The notes under the pieces: model-generated | Database searches by the model: none | The model's input: the letters and a program-made list of their open reading frames with translations, nothing else | What the model was told of the DNA's origin: nothing | Part shown: piece by piece, positions 1 through 8,412 of the stretch | Position numbering within the stretch: the stretch's first letter is position 1 | Layout of the letters: the number at the start of each line of letters is the position of its first letter | Assembly (NCBI GenBank): GCA_963812505.1 | Contig: CAWEVM010000008.1 | Coordinates: 310,001-374,000 of the forward strand | Direction: 5' to 3' | DNA: 64,000 nucleotides | Source of the DNA: JAMXLO01 sp963812505 | GTDB lineage: Bacteria; Pseudomonadota; Alphaproteobacteria; Acetobacterales; Acetobacteraceae | Translations under genes and position numbers: made by a program

Positions 1-2
1 CA

Positions 3-377
3 CTGCTGCTGCAGGCGTGCGCGCAGCAGCCATCGGGCCCGCCGCCCCGCGTGTTTGCCGCCGACATGACCGGAGCGGCGAAGGTCTGCACCGCCCCGCC
101 AGTAACCCCGACGGCGGGACACACGGTCGATGCGGCGATCAAACTCGGCAACGACGGCGGCTGGTGTGCCATAACGGTCAACAACAATGGCCGGCCGTTC
201 GACGCCGGTCTGCTTGCCTCAGCGGCAGAGCACGGCAAGGTGCTGATCCACACGGTCGGCAACGATACGCGGATCGACTACACGCCGGCCGCGCGTTACG
301 CCGGCGCTGATGCATTCACGGTACGTCTGCTGCCGGGTGACGCGATGATCCGTGTGACTGCGACCGTGACGCAGTGA
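3..377 (+). CDS. Lipoprotein with Ig/cadherin-like C-terminus (5' end outside window)
   Basis: The reading frame is open from the window edge, so the true start lies upstream. The first visible residues, LLLQAC, look like the end of a lipoprotein signal peptide with its acylated cysteine, so the mature protein is probably anchored to a membrane facing the periplasm. About 118 mature residues follow. The C-terminal half (YTPAARYAGADAFTVRL) resembles the repeated beta-sandwich strands of bacterial Ig/cadherin-like domains. No catalytic motif is visible and the substrate or partner is unknown. It ends one base before the convergent gene that follows. Confidence 0.55.
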   Translation: MLLQACAQQPSGPPPRVFAADMTGAAKVCTAPPVTPTAGHTVDAAIKLGNDGGWCAITVNNNGRPFDAGLLASAAEHGKVLIHTVGNDTRIDYTPAARYAGADAFTVRLLPGDAMIRVTATVTQ

Positions 378-378
378 T

Positions 379-885
379 TCAATGGTGTTTCGCGGCGGCG
401 GCGACCTGTTTGCGCGGCGGCGCGTGCGCCTCCTGGGGGCACATGTTTACCGTCGCCGGCACCAGATCCTTGCCCGCCGCGTAGGCCGGAAGTTGCGCTG
501 CGTCCGGCAGCGCCATCACCTCGGAGAACAGGGCAGTATTGCGCGCGCAGAAATCGGTGCCGAGATTTATGCCGGCAGACAATTCGCCGTTGGCGAGGTC
601 GGTGGTAAACCGGTCGTGTTCCTGTTGCGCGCGCTTGCCGTACATCCGCTTGAACACCTCGCCCACCGCTCTTTCATTGCCCATCAGGTCGGGCTGATAC
701 TTGCGAATAAAGGCGTTGTAGCGATCGTCCTGATGGCAGCCGGTGGCCAGCACCATGAGCTCGCTGCGCAGGGCTGCCACCTCGACCACGGACCGCTCCT
801 GCGGCCGCAGGCAGTCAAGTTCAGCGTGGGCCTGCTGAGCGATCAGCAGGGACGCAGTGGCGAGGCTGGACAATAGGCGACGCAT
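379..885 (-). CDS. Secreted hypothetical protein
   Basis: This encodes about 168 residues beginning MRRLLSSLATASLLIAQQAHA, a clear Sec signal peptide ending in an AHA cleavage site. The start at 885 is chosen over the longer frame to 933 because a strong GGAGGAG ribosome binding site lies just upstream of it and the signal peptide begins there. The mature part is mostly helical with four scattered cysteines that could form disulphides in the periplasm. I do not recognise the family. It is convergent with the upstream lipoprotein gene. Confidence 0.6.
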   Translation of the reverse strand: MRRLLSSLATASLLIAQQAHAELDCLRPQERSVVEVAALRSELMVLATGCHQDDRYNAFIRKYQPDLMGNERAVGEVFKRMYGKRAQQEHDRFTTDLANGELSAGINLGTDFCARNTALFSEVMALPDAAQLPAYAAGKDLVPATVNMCPQEAHAPPRKQVAAAAKHH

Positions 886-1116
886 GGGCTCCTCCGGGGG
901 TCGGCCGTGTCCTGACATAAGGCAGGACGGCATGGCTGCGCAACAACCTGTGTGCCTGCTCAGTAGATTATGATAAAGAGTTGGCCCTGAATCTCAGGAG
1001 CTGTGTCGCGCGGGTCACTGATTGATCGGTGGCATTGCGATGGACCGTAGGGACGTCTGGACGCGCCGCCGCAAGAACCGTCAGGATGCCTCCCCATTCC
1101 GCCAGTAGGAAACACG

Positions 1117-2388
1117 ATGCGCATCGAGATCATCTGCACGGGAGACGAAGTCCTCACCGGCAAGATCGTCAACACCAACTTCAGCTACATGAGCCAGAAG
1201 CTCGAGGACGTGGGCCTCTCGGTTCATTGGGGCACGACCGTCGGTGATGACCGGGAAAGTCTGTTGGCAGCCTTCCTCCATGCCGGTCAACGGGCCGATG
1301 CGGTGATCGTCAATGGTGGTCTCGGCCCGACCGTCGATGACCTGTCGCAGGAGGTCGCGGCACAGGCGGCCGGCGTCGAGCTGGTGCTGAACGAAGAGTG
1401 GCTGACGAAGATGGAAGGGTTCTTCTCCAAGCGCAGCCGCATCATGCCGCCGAACAACCGCAAGCAGGCAATGCTGCCAACCACCGCCGAGATCATCGAT
1501 AACCCGATCGGCACCGCGTGCGGCTTCGCGCTCGACATTGGCCGTGCCCGCTTCTTCTTCACGCCTGGCGTGCCGCGCGAATTGCGCCGCATGCTGGAGG
1601 AGCAGGTGATCCCGCGCATCCTCGCCCGCGGAGGTGCGCCCACCACGATCCATCTCAAGCGCTTTCACTCCTACGGGCTCGGCGAATCCCACGTCGATGC
1701 GCTGCTCGCCGGCGTCGAGGAGCTGGTGCCGGATGGCAGCGTGAAACTCGGCTTCCGCGCGCACTATCCGCAGCTCGAGACCAAGCTGACCGTGCGGGGG
1801 GCCGACATGGACGATGTGCGCCGCAAGCTGGAACCGGTCCAGGCGGAAGTGCGCAAGCGTCTCGGCAACTTCATCCTGGCCGAGGACGATCAGACGTTGG
1901 AAGGCGTCGTGCTCGCCGAGTTAACGCGACAGGCGGGGACGCTCGCGTTGGTCGAGACTTTTACCAGTGGTCAGATCGCCGCACGCATCGGGCACCTTCC
2001 GGGTGCCGAGCATGTGCTGCGCGCCGGCACCACGGTGCGCGATCGGACCACGCTGCATAAGGCACTTGACTTTACGCAAATGCCGCTGGCCGGCGATCTC
2101 ACACAGGAGATCACCGAAGCAGTAGCGCGGGCGGCACGCACTCACGCGGGCGCGACACACGCGTTGGTGGTACTGATTGAGCTTGACGACGGTCCGGATC
2201 GGATCGATTTCGGTGGCACTATCTGGATCGCGATTGCCACCGCCGAAGACGTCGCGTTCAGACGGTCACGCATCCTCGGCGGACGTGAGTGGGTGCGGCT
2301 TGGTGCCGTCGAGCTGGGACTCGATTGCCTGCGCCGTTATCTGCAGCACCTGCCGGTGGTCGAGCGAATCGACTTCGAGAAGACCTGA
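1117..2388 (+). CDS. cinA: CinA-family protein (MoCF domain plus degenerate NMN-deamidase-like domain)
   Basis: The 423-residue protein has the usual two-domain CinA layout. Residues 1-170 form a molybdopterin-binding-like domain with TGDEVLTGK (8-16), NGGLGPTVDD (66-75) and FTPGVPREL (149-157). The C-terminal part from about 255 corresponds to the PncC/NMN-deamidase domain. There the family motif ESCTGG reads ETFTSG (280-285), losing the cysteine and one glycine, so deamidase activity is doubtful. Full-length CinA proteins hydrolyse ADP-ribose and deamidate NMN in pyridine nucleotide recycling; only the first function looks intact. AGGAAA precedes the ATG. An MFS gene follows in the same direction. 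Confidence 0.85.
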   Translation: MRIEIICTGDEVLTGKIVNTNFSYMSQKLEDVGLSVHWGTTVGDDRESLLAAFLHAGQRADAVIVNGGLGPTVDDLSQEVAAQAAGVELVLNEEWLTKMEGFFSKRSRIMPPNNRKQAMLPTTAEIIDNPIGTACGFALDIGRARFFFTPGVPRELRRMLEEQVIPRILARGGAPTTIHLKRFHSYGLGESHVDALLAGVEELVPDGSVKLGFRAHYPQLETKLTVRGADMDDVRRKLEPVQAEVRKRLGNFILAEDDQTLEGVVLAELTRQAGTLALVETFTSGQIAARIGHLPGAEHVLRAGTTVRDRTTLHKALDFTQMPLAGDLTQEITEAVARAARTHAGATHALVVLIELDDGPDRIDFGGTIWIAIATAEDVAFRRSRILGGREWVRLGAVELGLDCLRRYLQHLPVVERIDFEKT

Positions 2389-2416
2389 TCAGACGCAGGC
2401 GATTTGGGAGGTCTCC

Positions 2417-3712
2417 ATGTCCGGCGACAGGACAGGCAGCGGCGGAGCAAACCGGTGGGTTCAGCTCTGGCTCGGCGTGTTGTGCATGGTGCTGATCGCC
2501 AACCTGCAATACGCGTGGACGCTGTTCGTCAACCCGATGCACCAGGTGCATGGCTGGAGCATCGCGGAGATCCAGATAGCCTTCAGCATCTTCATCGCCA
2601 CGGAGACGTGGCTCACGCCGATTGAGGGCTACATCGTCGATCGCCTCGGAGGACATACCGGGCCACGGCTGATGATCACCTTCGGTGGTGTGCTGGTCGG
2701 CATCGCATGGGTGATCAATGCCTATGCGAACTCGCTCACGATGCTTTACCTCGGCGCGGCAATCTCGGGCACTGGGGCCGGCGCGATCTACGCCACCTGC
2801 GTCGGCAACGCGGTGAAGTGGTTCCCCGATCGCCGTGGCCTTGCCGTCGGCCTCACCGCCGCGGGGTTCGGTGCGGGCGCGGCGCTCACCGTGATCCCGA
2901 TCAAGCTGGTGATCGAATCGTATGGCTATGCCTCCGCCTTCCTGTGGTTCGGCGTAGCGCAGGGCATCATCCTGCTGATCGTCGCGCAGATGCTGCGAGG
3001 CCCACTGCCAGGCACCGTGCTGCCGGCCGCCGTCAATGCCGCGGTGCCGCAATCCGCGCGTAGCTACACCAGCATGGAGGTTCTGCGCTCGCCGGCATTC
3101 TGGCTGCTCTACCTCATGCTCGTCCTCGTGTCGTCGAGCGGCCTCATGGCAACTGCGCAGCTCGCGCCGATCGCCAGGGACTTCGGAATGTCGAGCACCG
3201 TGATCCTGTTCGGTGCGACGACGCTGAGTGTCGCTCTGGTGGTGGACAACGTGATGAACGGCCTCGCGCGGCCATTCTTCGGCGCGGTGTCCGATCGCAT
3301 CGGCCGCGAATACACCATGGCGCTGGCGTTCACCCTCGGCGCGCTCAGCTATTGGCTGCTGGCACTGTTCGGCCACAGCCCATGGACGTTCGTCGTCTGC
3401 GCCGCGCTGATCTTCTTCACCTGGGGCGAGATATTCAGTCTGTTTCCGTCCACCTGCACCGATCTGTTCGGCACGCGTTACGCCACCGCCAATTCGATGA
3501 TGCTGTACACCGCGAAAGGCACGTCTGCCTTTCTGGTGCCATTTGCCAACGTTCTGAAGTCGGTGACGGGCTCGTGGGAGGCCGTATTCCTGGTGGCGGC
3601 CGGAATGAACATGCTGGTCGTACTGCTGGCACTGTTCGCGCTGCTGCCGATGCGGGTGCGTCACCATCGCCTGCGTCGCCCTGGGCTGGGTACGGATCGC
3701 GTGACAGGCTGA
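2417..3712 (+). CDS. oxlT: MFS transporter, oxalate/formate antiporter (OFA) type
   Basis: This is a 431-residue inner-membrane carrier with about 12 hydrophobic segments. The N-terminal stretch (NLQYAWTLFVNPMHQVHGWS, then ATETWLTPIEGYIVDRLGG) matches the OFA family, in which OxlT exchanges oxalate for formate. A longer frame opens at 2177 inside cinA, but ATG 2417 is preceded by GGGAGGT and starts the first natural N-terminus. No oxalyl-CoA decarboxylase or formyl-CoA transferase is adjacent, so the substrate (oxalate or another small carboxylate) is inferred from family only. Confidence 0.8.
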   Translation: MSGDRTGSGGANRWVQLWLGVLCMVLIANLQYAWTLFVNPMHQVHGWSIAEIQIAFSIFIATETWLTPIEGYIVDRLGGHTGPRLMITFGGVLVGIAWVINAYANSLTMLYLGAAISGTGAGAIYATCVGNAVKWFPDRRGLAVGLTAAGFGAGAALTVIPIKLVIESYGYASAFLWFGVAQGIILLIVAQMLRGPLPGTVLPAAVNAAVPQSARSYTSMEVLRSPAFWLLYLMLVLVSSSGLMATAQLAPIARDFGMSSTVILFGATTLSVALVVDNVMNGLARPFFGAVSDRIGREYTMALAFTLGALSYWLLALFGHSPWTFVVCAALIFFTWGEIFSLFPSTCTDLFGTRYATANSMMLYTAKGTSAFLVPFANVLKSVTGSWEAVFLVAAGMNMLVVLLALFALLPMRVRHHRLRRPGLGTDRVTG

Positions 3713-3743
3713 CGCGCGAGCCTCTGTCTGCTATCCCCGCCCG

Positions 3744-4631
3744 GTGAGCCGAGCGGAACGCATCGCAGCAGGCAGCATCGCGATCGGCTGTCTGGTGCTG
3801 GCCATGAAGGGGGTGGCCTGGTGGCTCACCGGCAGCGCCGCGCTTTATTCGGACGCGCTGGAGAGCATCGTCAACGTCGCAGCCAGCCTGATCGCGCTGG
3901 CGGCATTGCGTTTCGCCGCCATCCCAGCCGATGCCAATCACCCGTATGGCCATGACAAAGTCGAGTTCTTTGCCGCGGTGATCGAGGGCGTGATGATTGT
4001 CGTCGCCGCGCTGTCAATCTTCCTACACGCCTGGGAGGTCTGGCGCAGTCCGCATGCCATAGCGCAGCCAGGGGAAGGGCTTGCGCTGAATGCCGTCGCC
4101 ACGCTGCTGAATGGTGTCTGGTCGGCGGTGTTGATCCGCACCGGCAAGAGTATCCGCTCGCCGGCACTCCTGGCCGATGGGCGGCATCTGCTCGCTGATG
4201 TGGTGACGTCCGTCGGAGTCACGATCGGCGTTGGGCTGGCGGTACTGACCGGCTATCTGGTGCTGGACCCCATCCTCGCTGCGGCTACCGGTGTGTATGT
4301 CCTGTGGTCGGGGACGGCGATGATCTGGCTGTCGGTCGGCGGCCTGATGGACGCGGCGCCGCAGCCCGCCGTGGTGAACCGCATCCGGGAGCTGGTGGCT
4401 GCGAGCGCCGCCGGAGCACTCGAGGCGCATGACCTGCGCATGCGTCACGCCGGGAAGGTTACGTTCCTGGAGTTCCATCTCGTTGTGCCGGGGTCGATGA
4501 CGGTGGCCGAGTCACACTCGATCTGCGACCACGTCGAGGAGGCGCTGCAGGCGGAGATGCAGCACCTGGTCGTCACAATCCACGTCGAGCCGGAGGAGAA
4601 GGCAAAGCAGCACGGGGTGCCTGTTCTGTGA
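3744..4631 (+). CDS. Cation diffusion facilitator family metal exporter
   Basis: The 295-residue protein has six membrane segments and a cytoplasmic C-terminal domain, the CDF architecture. The metal site is visible as SDALESIVN in the second helix (D37, N44) and HLLAD in the fifth (H148, D152). The HPYGH-DKVEF stretch (66-75) is also typical of the family. CDF proteins expel Zn(II), Fe(II), Co(II) or Mn(II) in exchange for protons; the metal cannot be read here. Translation starts at GTG. Its stop codon overlaps the presumed GTG start of the corrinoid-uptake operon, so it may share that transcript. Confidence 0.85.
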   Translation: MSRAERIAAGSIAIGCLVLAMKGVAWWLTGSAALYSDALESIVNVAASLIALAALRFAAIPADANHPYGHDKVEFFAAVIEGVMIVVAALSIFLHAWEVWRSPHAIAQPGEGLALNAVATLLNGVWSAVLIRTGKSIRSPALLADGRHLLADVVTSVGVTIGVGLAVLTGYLVLDPILAAATGVYVLWSGTAMIWLSVGGLMDAAPQPAVVNRIRELVAASAAGALEAHDLRMRHAGKVTFLEFHLVVPGSMTVAESHSICDHVEEALQAEMQHLVVTIHVEPEEKAKQHGVPVL

Positions 4632-5464
4632 GATGCTGCCCCCTCCCCCCGGCCCTCTCCCGCAAGGGGAGGGGGAGGATCGCAGCATTCCTGGTGCTTT
4701 GGGTTTGCTTGGAAATACCTGCTTCAAGTTCGGCACGGCCGTACGAAGGCCCGGCGCACACGTCTTTGCATGTGGTTTCGCTCAATCTATGCACCGACCA
4801 GATGCTGGTGTTGTTGGCGCCTGAGAAGATCGCAGCGCTGTCGACGCTGGCCCGCGACCCCTCGCTGTCCTACGTCGCGCCACAGGCGGTGCAGTTGCCG
4901 ATCGTGCGTGCTTCCGCCGAGGCCGTGCTTCGTCTACGCCCGGACTTGGTCGTGGCGGCGCCGTATGGCGCGCAGACCACTCTCGCGCTCCTGCAACAGG
5001 AGGGCGTCCCAGTGCTGCGCGTTGCCTTGCCGCACGATTTTGCCGGTATCCGCGAGATGACGCGCCTGCTGGCCGCGACGCTCGGGGTGCCACAGCGCGG
5101 TGAGGCGCTGCTCGCCGCGATGGACGCCAGGCTCGACAAGCTGCTGAAGCCGGACCACGACGTGCGTGCCCTGGTCTGGGAACCGCGTGGGCTTACCGCG
5201 GGGCCCGGCACGCTGATGGATGCGGTGCTGCGGGCCGCCGGGCTGGACAATGCTTCGGACGGCAGTCGCGCGAGCCTCGAGACACTGCTGCGGCATCCGC
5301 CCGACGTGCTGGTGGTGCAGACCGTGCCCAGTTATCCGTCCCTTGCCACTGCGCTCCTGGATCACCCGGCGCTCGCCGGCCTGACCCGCCGCGAAATCCC
5401 GCCGGCGCTGACCATCTGTGCCGGCCCATTCAGCGCCGAGGCCGCGGCGCTGCTGGCGCGATGA
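4628..5464 (+). CDS. Periplasmic ABC substrate-binding protein, BtuF/FecB-like
   Basis: This is a 278-residue class III solute-binding protein. After a signal-like stretch (RIAAFLVLWVCLEIPASSSA) comes VVSLNLCTDQMLVLLAPEKI, the usual first strand and helix of BtuF/FhuD-type proteins, then LRPDLVVAAPYG. It should capture a corrinoid or iron chelate in the periplasm. The downstream permease, ATPase, TonB and adenosyltransferase favour corrinoid. The start is uncertain: GTG 4628 puts a palindromic repeat into the first 20 codons, while an in-frame GTG near 4702 would cut the signal peptide. Its end overlaps the permease start (ATGA). Confidence 0.75.
   Translation: MRCCPLPPALSRKGRGRIAAFLVLWVCLEIPASSSARPYEGPAHTSLHVVSLNLCTDQMLVLLAPEKIAALSTLARDPSLSYVAPQAVQLPIVRASAEAVLRLRPDLVVAAPYGAQTTLALLQQEGVPVLRVALPHDFAGIREMTRLLAATLGVPQRGEALLAAMDARLDKLLKPDHDVRALVWEPRGLTAGPGTLMDAVLRAAGLDNASDGSRASLETLLRHPPDVLVVQTVPSYPSLATALLDHPALAGLTRREIPPALTICAGPFSAEAAALLAR
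4633..4688. repeat. REP-like palindromic element overlapping the start of the btuF-like gene
   Basis: A 56-base imperfect hairpin is bounded by ATGCTGC and GCAGCAT. Inside, C-rich strands (CCCTCCCCCC and CCCTCTCCC) face GGGGAGGGGG across a GCAA loop. Elements of this C/G-rich type are normally dispersed between genes. Here it lies within the first codons of the next reading frame, directly after the stop of the CDF gene. It could act as a terminator-like or translation-modulating hairpin. Confidence 0.6.
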
Positions 5465-6399
5465 TCCGCTGGCTGGTGCTGCTGCTCGCCGTCCTGGCCG
5501 CGATTTCCCTGTTCATTGGCGATGCGACCTTCGCCCTGCCGGATGGGCTGATCCTCTGGCAGCTCCGGGTGCCGCGCACCTTGTTGGGCATGCTGGTCGG
5601 AGGCGGCCTGGGTCTGTCTGGCGCCGTGCTGCAAGGTGCCTTGCGCAATCCGCTGGCCGATCCCGGACTGCTTGGCATCACCGGCACGGCGGGCCTGGGA
5701 GCGGTGATCGCATTCTACTGGGGATTTGCGGTCACCTTCGCCCCCGCGCTGCCGGCCGGCGGCTTGTTAGGGGCTGGTATCGGCGCCGCCTTCCTGCTGG
5801 GCTTTGCCGGCCGCGCGCCCTCCGGGCCGTCGCTCATCCTCGCGGGCGTCGCGGTGTCGGCGATCGCGTCGGCGCTGCTGGCACTGGCGCTGACCCTGGC
5901 CCCTAATCCGTTCGCCCTGACCGAAATAACCTTCTGGCTGATGGGAGGCCTGGGCGACCGGCCGCTGTGGCAGGTTGCGCTGGCCGCACCGGCAATTCTG
6001 CTCGGGGGCATGATCCTGCTGTCGCTTGGCCGCGGCCTCGACGCGCTCAGCCTGGGCGAGGATACTGCGCGAAGCCTGGGTGTTCCTGTCACGCGTACAC
6101 TGCAATTGGCCGCCGTCGGGACCGCGTTCGCAGTGGGCACCGGCGCGGCGGTCGCAGGATCGATTGGCTTCATCGGCCTGGTGGTGCCGCATTTGCTGCG
6201 CCCCTGGCTGGGCGAGCGGCCCGGTGCCCTCCTGCCGGCCGCGCCGTTGGCTGGCGCCGCGCTGCTGCTCGCGGCGGATATGCTGGTGCGGCTGGCGCCG
6301 TTGCTTCTGCCGCTGTCCGCCGCTCCTCCTGTCGGCGTGCTGACGGCACTGCTCGGCGCGCCGTTCCTGGTGGCGATCGCCCGGCGGACTGCACCATGA
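5461..6399 (+). CDS. btuC: FecCD/BtuC-family ABC transporter permease
   Basis: The 312-residue protein has 8-10 hydrophobic helices and family landmarks such as LRVPRTLLGMLVGGGLGLSG near the N-terminus, QGALRNPLADPGLLG, and GSIGFIGLVVPHLLRP in the C-terminal half, which contacts the ATPase. It forms the membrane channel of a class II importer for vitamin B12, haem or siderophores. Four-base overlaps with the genes on both sides show translational coupling. The B12 assignment comes from the corrinoid adenosyltransferase at the end of the operon, not from this sequence. Confidence 0.8.
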   Translation: MIRWLVLLLAVLAAISLFIGDATFALPDGLILWQLRVPRTLLGMLVGGGLGLSGAVLQGALRNPLADPGLLGITGTAGLGAVIAFYWGFAVTFAPALPAGGLLGAGIGAAFLLGFAGRAPSGPSLILAGVAVSAIASALLALALTLAPNPFALTEITFWLMGGLGDRPLWQVALAAPAILLGGMILLSLGRGLDALSLGEDTARSLGVPVTRTLQLAAVGTAFAVGTGAAVAGSIGFIGLVVPHLLRPWLGERPGALLPAAPLAGAALLLAADMLVRLAPLLLPLSAAPPVGVLTALLGAPFLVAIARRTAP

Positions 6400-7076
6400 T
6401 CGGCGTATCGCATCTATCGATCGAACTGGGCGGTCGCCCGGTGCTGCACGATGTCAGCCTGACCGCGATGCCTGGCGAATTGGTCGCGCTGTGCGGGCCC
6501 AACGGCGCCGGCAAGTCCACGCTGCTGCGTGCGCTCGCCGGACTTCTGCCGGACACCAGCCCGCCAGACCCGCGCCGCGTTGCCTGGCTGCCGCAGGGTG
6601 CACGCTCCGCCTGGGGGCTGACGGTCGAGCAGGTGGCGGCACTCGGGCGAATCCCGCATCACGACCAGGCAGAGGCGCCGGTAACCAGGGCTTTGCAGCT
6701 TTGCGGTATTGAGGCGTTGCGCAAGGCGCGGGTGGACCGCATCTCGGGCGGCGAGGTGAGGCGAGCCATGCTCGCTCGCGCCTTTGCCACGGAGCCTGAG
6801 GTGTTCCTGCTGGATGAACCGACCGCCGATCTGGACCCTGCCGCATCGCACGCGATCATGCGCCTGCTGCGTGCGACGGCGGATGCCGGCCGTACGGTGG
6901 TTGTCGTGCTGCACGCGCTCGACCTGGCGCTGCGTTATGCACATCGCGCCGTGGTGCTGGTCGGCGGTCAGGTGGCCGCGGACCTGCCTGCCGATGCGGC
7001 ACTGCCTGCCGCTGCTGCCGCGTTCGGGTTGCCGTTCGGTGCCGATCACGCACCGCGGCTGCTGCCGCCATGCTGA
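6396..7076 (+). CDS. btuD: ABC importer ATP-binding protein, BtuD/FecE-like
   Basis: The 226-residue ATPase has Walker A GPNGAGKST, signature ISGGEVRRAML (a mild variant of LSGGQ), Walker B VFLLDEPTADLD and an H-loop histidine in VVVLHALD. It powers the adjacent permease. A much longer frame opens upstream, but ATG 6396 overlaps the permease stop (ATGA) and begins a standard N-terminus, MIGVSHLSIELGG. The protein is about 30 residues shorter than typical BtuD/FecE, mostly by a compact helical region between the Walker motifs. Its 3' end overlaps tonB by seven bases. Confidence 0.85.
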   Translation: MIGVSHLSIELGGRPVLHDVSLTAMPGELVALCGPNGAGKSTLLRALAGLLPDTSPPDPRRVAWLPQGARSAWGLTVEQVAALGRIPHHDQAEAPVTRALQLCGIEALRKARVDRISGGEVRRAMLARAFATEPEVFLLDEPTADLDPAASHAIMRLLRATADAGRTVVVVLHALDLALRYAHRAVVLVGGQVAADLPADAALPAAAAAFGLPFGADHAPRLLPPC

Positions 7077-7828
7077 TGCACGTAACGGGTGCGGGTCCGC
7101 TGGATGCCCGCGGTCGTCGCAGGGATGCGGACAGAAGATGGCGCCTCAAGCTGGCGGCCGGCCTGTCACTCGGCCTGCACGCGCTCCTCCTCGCCGGGTT
7201 CCTATTGTGGTTCCAGCGCGCACCCCAGCCCGTCGACGCGACCGAAACCAGTGGAGCGGTGGAACTGGTGATGATGGAGCAGAAGGGCACCGGGCCGACT
7301 GTCGTGCGACCCGAGCCGTCGCCGCCAGTCGCTGTCCCGACACCGTCGCCACAGCCCGCACCGCCAGTGCCGCCGCCACCCGACGCGGCTACAGCCGAGG
7401 AGGCACTGCCGCTGCCGACGCCGCCCATGCCACCGAGTGCCTCGCCGGTCGTCCCCCCGGAGCCTCCCGTGGAGCATGCGCAAGAGGCACCAGAGATCAA
7501 TCTCGGCGGCAACAACAGCGAGACCAACGCGATCGTCACCGGTCCAAATGTGATCCCGGCCAGCGTGGATGCAAAATATCATAACCAGGAGCCGGACTAT
7601 CCGTCAGAAGCAGTGCGGCGCGCCGAACAGGGTGCGGTGACCTTGCTGATCCATGTCTCGGCGGAAGGATTGGCGAGAGAAGTGGACATCGAGCAGAGCT
7701 CGGGCTTCATGTCGCTGGACAATGCGGCGCGCGGTGCGGTGATGGGCTGGCACTTCCTGCCAGCGGTAAGGGACGGCCAGGCGATCCCGTTCGAGATGCA
7801 GCTGCGCGTGGTGTTTCACCTCAACTGA
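7070..7828 (+). CDS. tonB: TonB energy-transducing protein
   Basis: The 252-residue protein has the classic TonB layout: a short cytoplasmic tail, one membrane anchor (LSLGLHALLLAGFLLWF), a long proline-rich periplasm-spanning section (roughly residues 80-145), and a C-terminal TonB fold beginning PDYPSEAVRRAEQG and ending EMQLRVVFHL. It transmits proton-motive force to an outer-membrane receptor. No ExbB, ExbD or receptor gene is in the window. Placement in the importer operon suggests it is dedicated to the same nutrient. It overlaps the ATPase gene and is followed after 10 bases by the adenosyltransferase. Confidence 0.88.
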   Translation: MLMHVTGAGPLDARGRRRDADRRWRLKLAAGLSLGLHALLLAGFLLWFQRAPQPVDATETSGAVELVMMEQKGTGPTVVRPEPSPPVAVPTPSPQPAPPVPPPPDAATAEEALPLPTPPMPPSASPVVPPEPPVEHAQEAPEINLGGNNSETNAIVTGPNVIPASVDAKYHNQEPDYPSEAVRRAEQGAVTLLIHVSAEGLAREVDIEQSSGFMSLDNAARGAVMGWHFLPAVRDGQAIPFEMQLRVVFHLN

Positions 7829-7838
7829 GGAAGATCGG

Positions 7839-8405
7839 ATGGTGCGGATCGACGTAGTGGTGACACGTGGCGGCGATGCAGGCGAAACCTCGCTCGGCGA
7901 TGGCGCGCGGTTGCCCAAAGATGCGCTGCGCATTGTTGCGATCGGCGCGGTTGATGAGGCGAATGCAGCGATCGGCGTGCTGCGCCTGGCGACACAGGCA
8001 ATTGCGACGGAGGATGCGATGCTCGCGCGCATCCAGAATGATCTGTTCGATGTCGGCGCCGATCTGTCGGTGCCTGGCGAGAGTGGCGACCGGCTGCGGT
8101 TGACCGATGCGCCGGTGCTGCGCCTCGAAGCGGAGGTCGCGGCGATGAATGCGGCGCTGCCGAAGTTGACCAGCTTTATTCTGCCGGGAGGCACGCAAGG
8201 AGCGGCCTATGCACACATGGCACGTACCATCGTCCGACGCGCGGAACGTGAGGTGGTGCGGCTGATAGGCGAGGAAGCCGTGACGCCCGCGCTGCTGCGC
8301 TATCTCAACCGGCTGTCCGACCATCTGTTCGTGCTGGCACGCGTATTGAACAGCAACGGCGCGAACGACGTGCTGTGGTCGCCGGGACAGAACCTCACCG
8401 GATAG
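7839..8405 (+). CDS. pduO: PduO-type cob(I)alamin adenosyltransferase
   Basis: The 188-residue enzyme transfers the adenosyl group of ATP to cob(I)alamin to make adenosylcobalamin. Family motifs are all present: TRGGDAGETSLGDG near the N-terminus (ATP binding), the VDEANA variant of VDELNA, FILPGG, RTIVRRAERE, NRLSDHLFVLAR, and LWSPGQ at the end. It closes the importer operon, so imported corrinoid could be converted at once into coenzyme. The gene is convergent with the nitric oxide reductase, with seven bases between stops. Confidence 0.9.
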   Translation: MVRIDVVVTRGGDAGETSLGDGARLPKDALRIVAIGAVDEANAAIGVLRLATQAIATEDAMLARIQNDLFDVGADLSVPGESGDRLRLTDAPVLRLEAEVAAMNAALPKLTSFILPGGTQGAAYAHMARTIVRRAEREVVRLIGEEAVTPALLRYLNRLSDHLFVLARVLNSNGANDVLWSPGQNLTG

Positions 8406-8412
8406 GCGGCCC

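Noticed and set aside
2258..3667. Long open frame on the minus strand opposite the OFA-type carrier
   Set aside because: Its translation is rich in His, Gln and Arg with no family pattern, and it lies exactly antisense to a convincing membrane protein; an artefact of GC-rich codon use.
3500..4630. Cobalamin riboswitch before the corrinoid operon
   Set aside because: No B12-box-like sequence or long leader was found; the genes run into each other without space for one.
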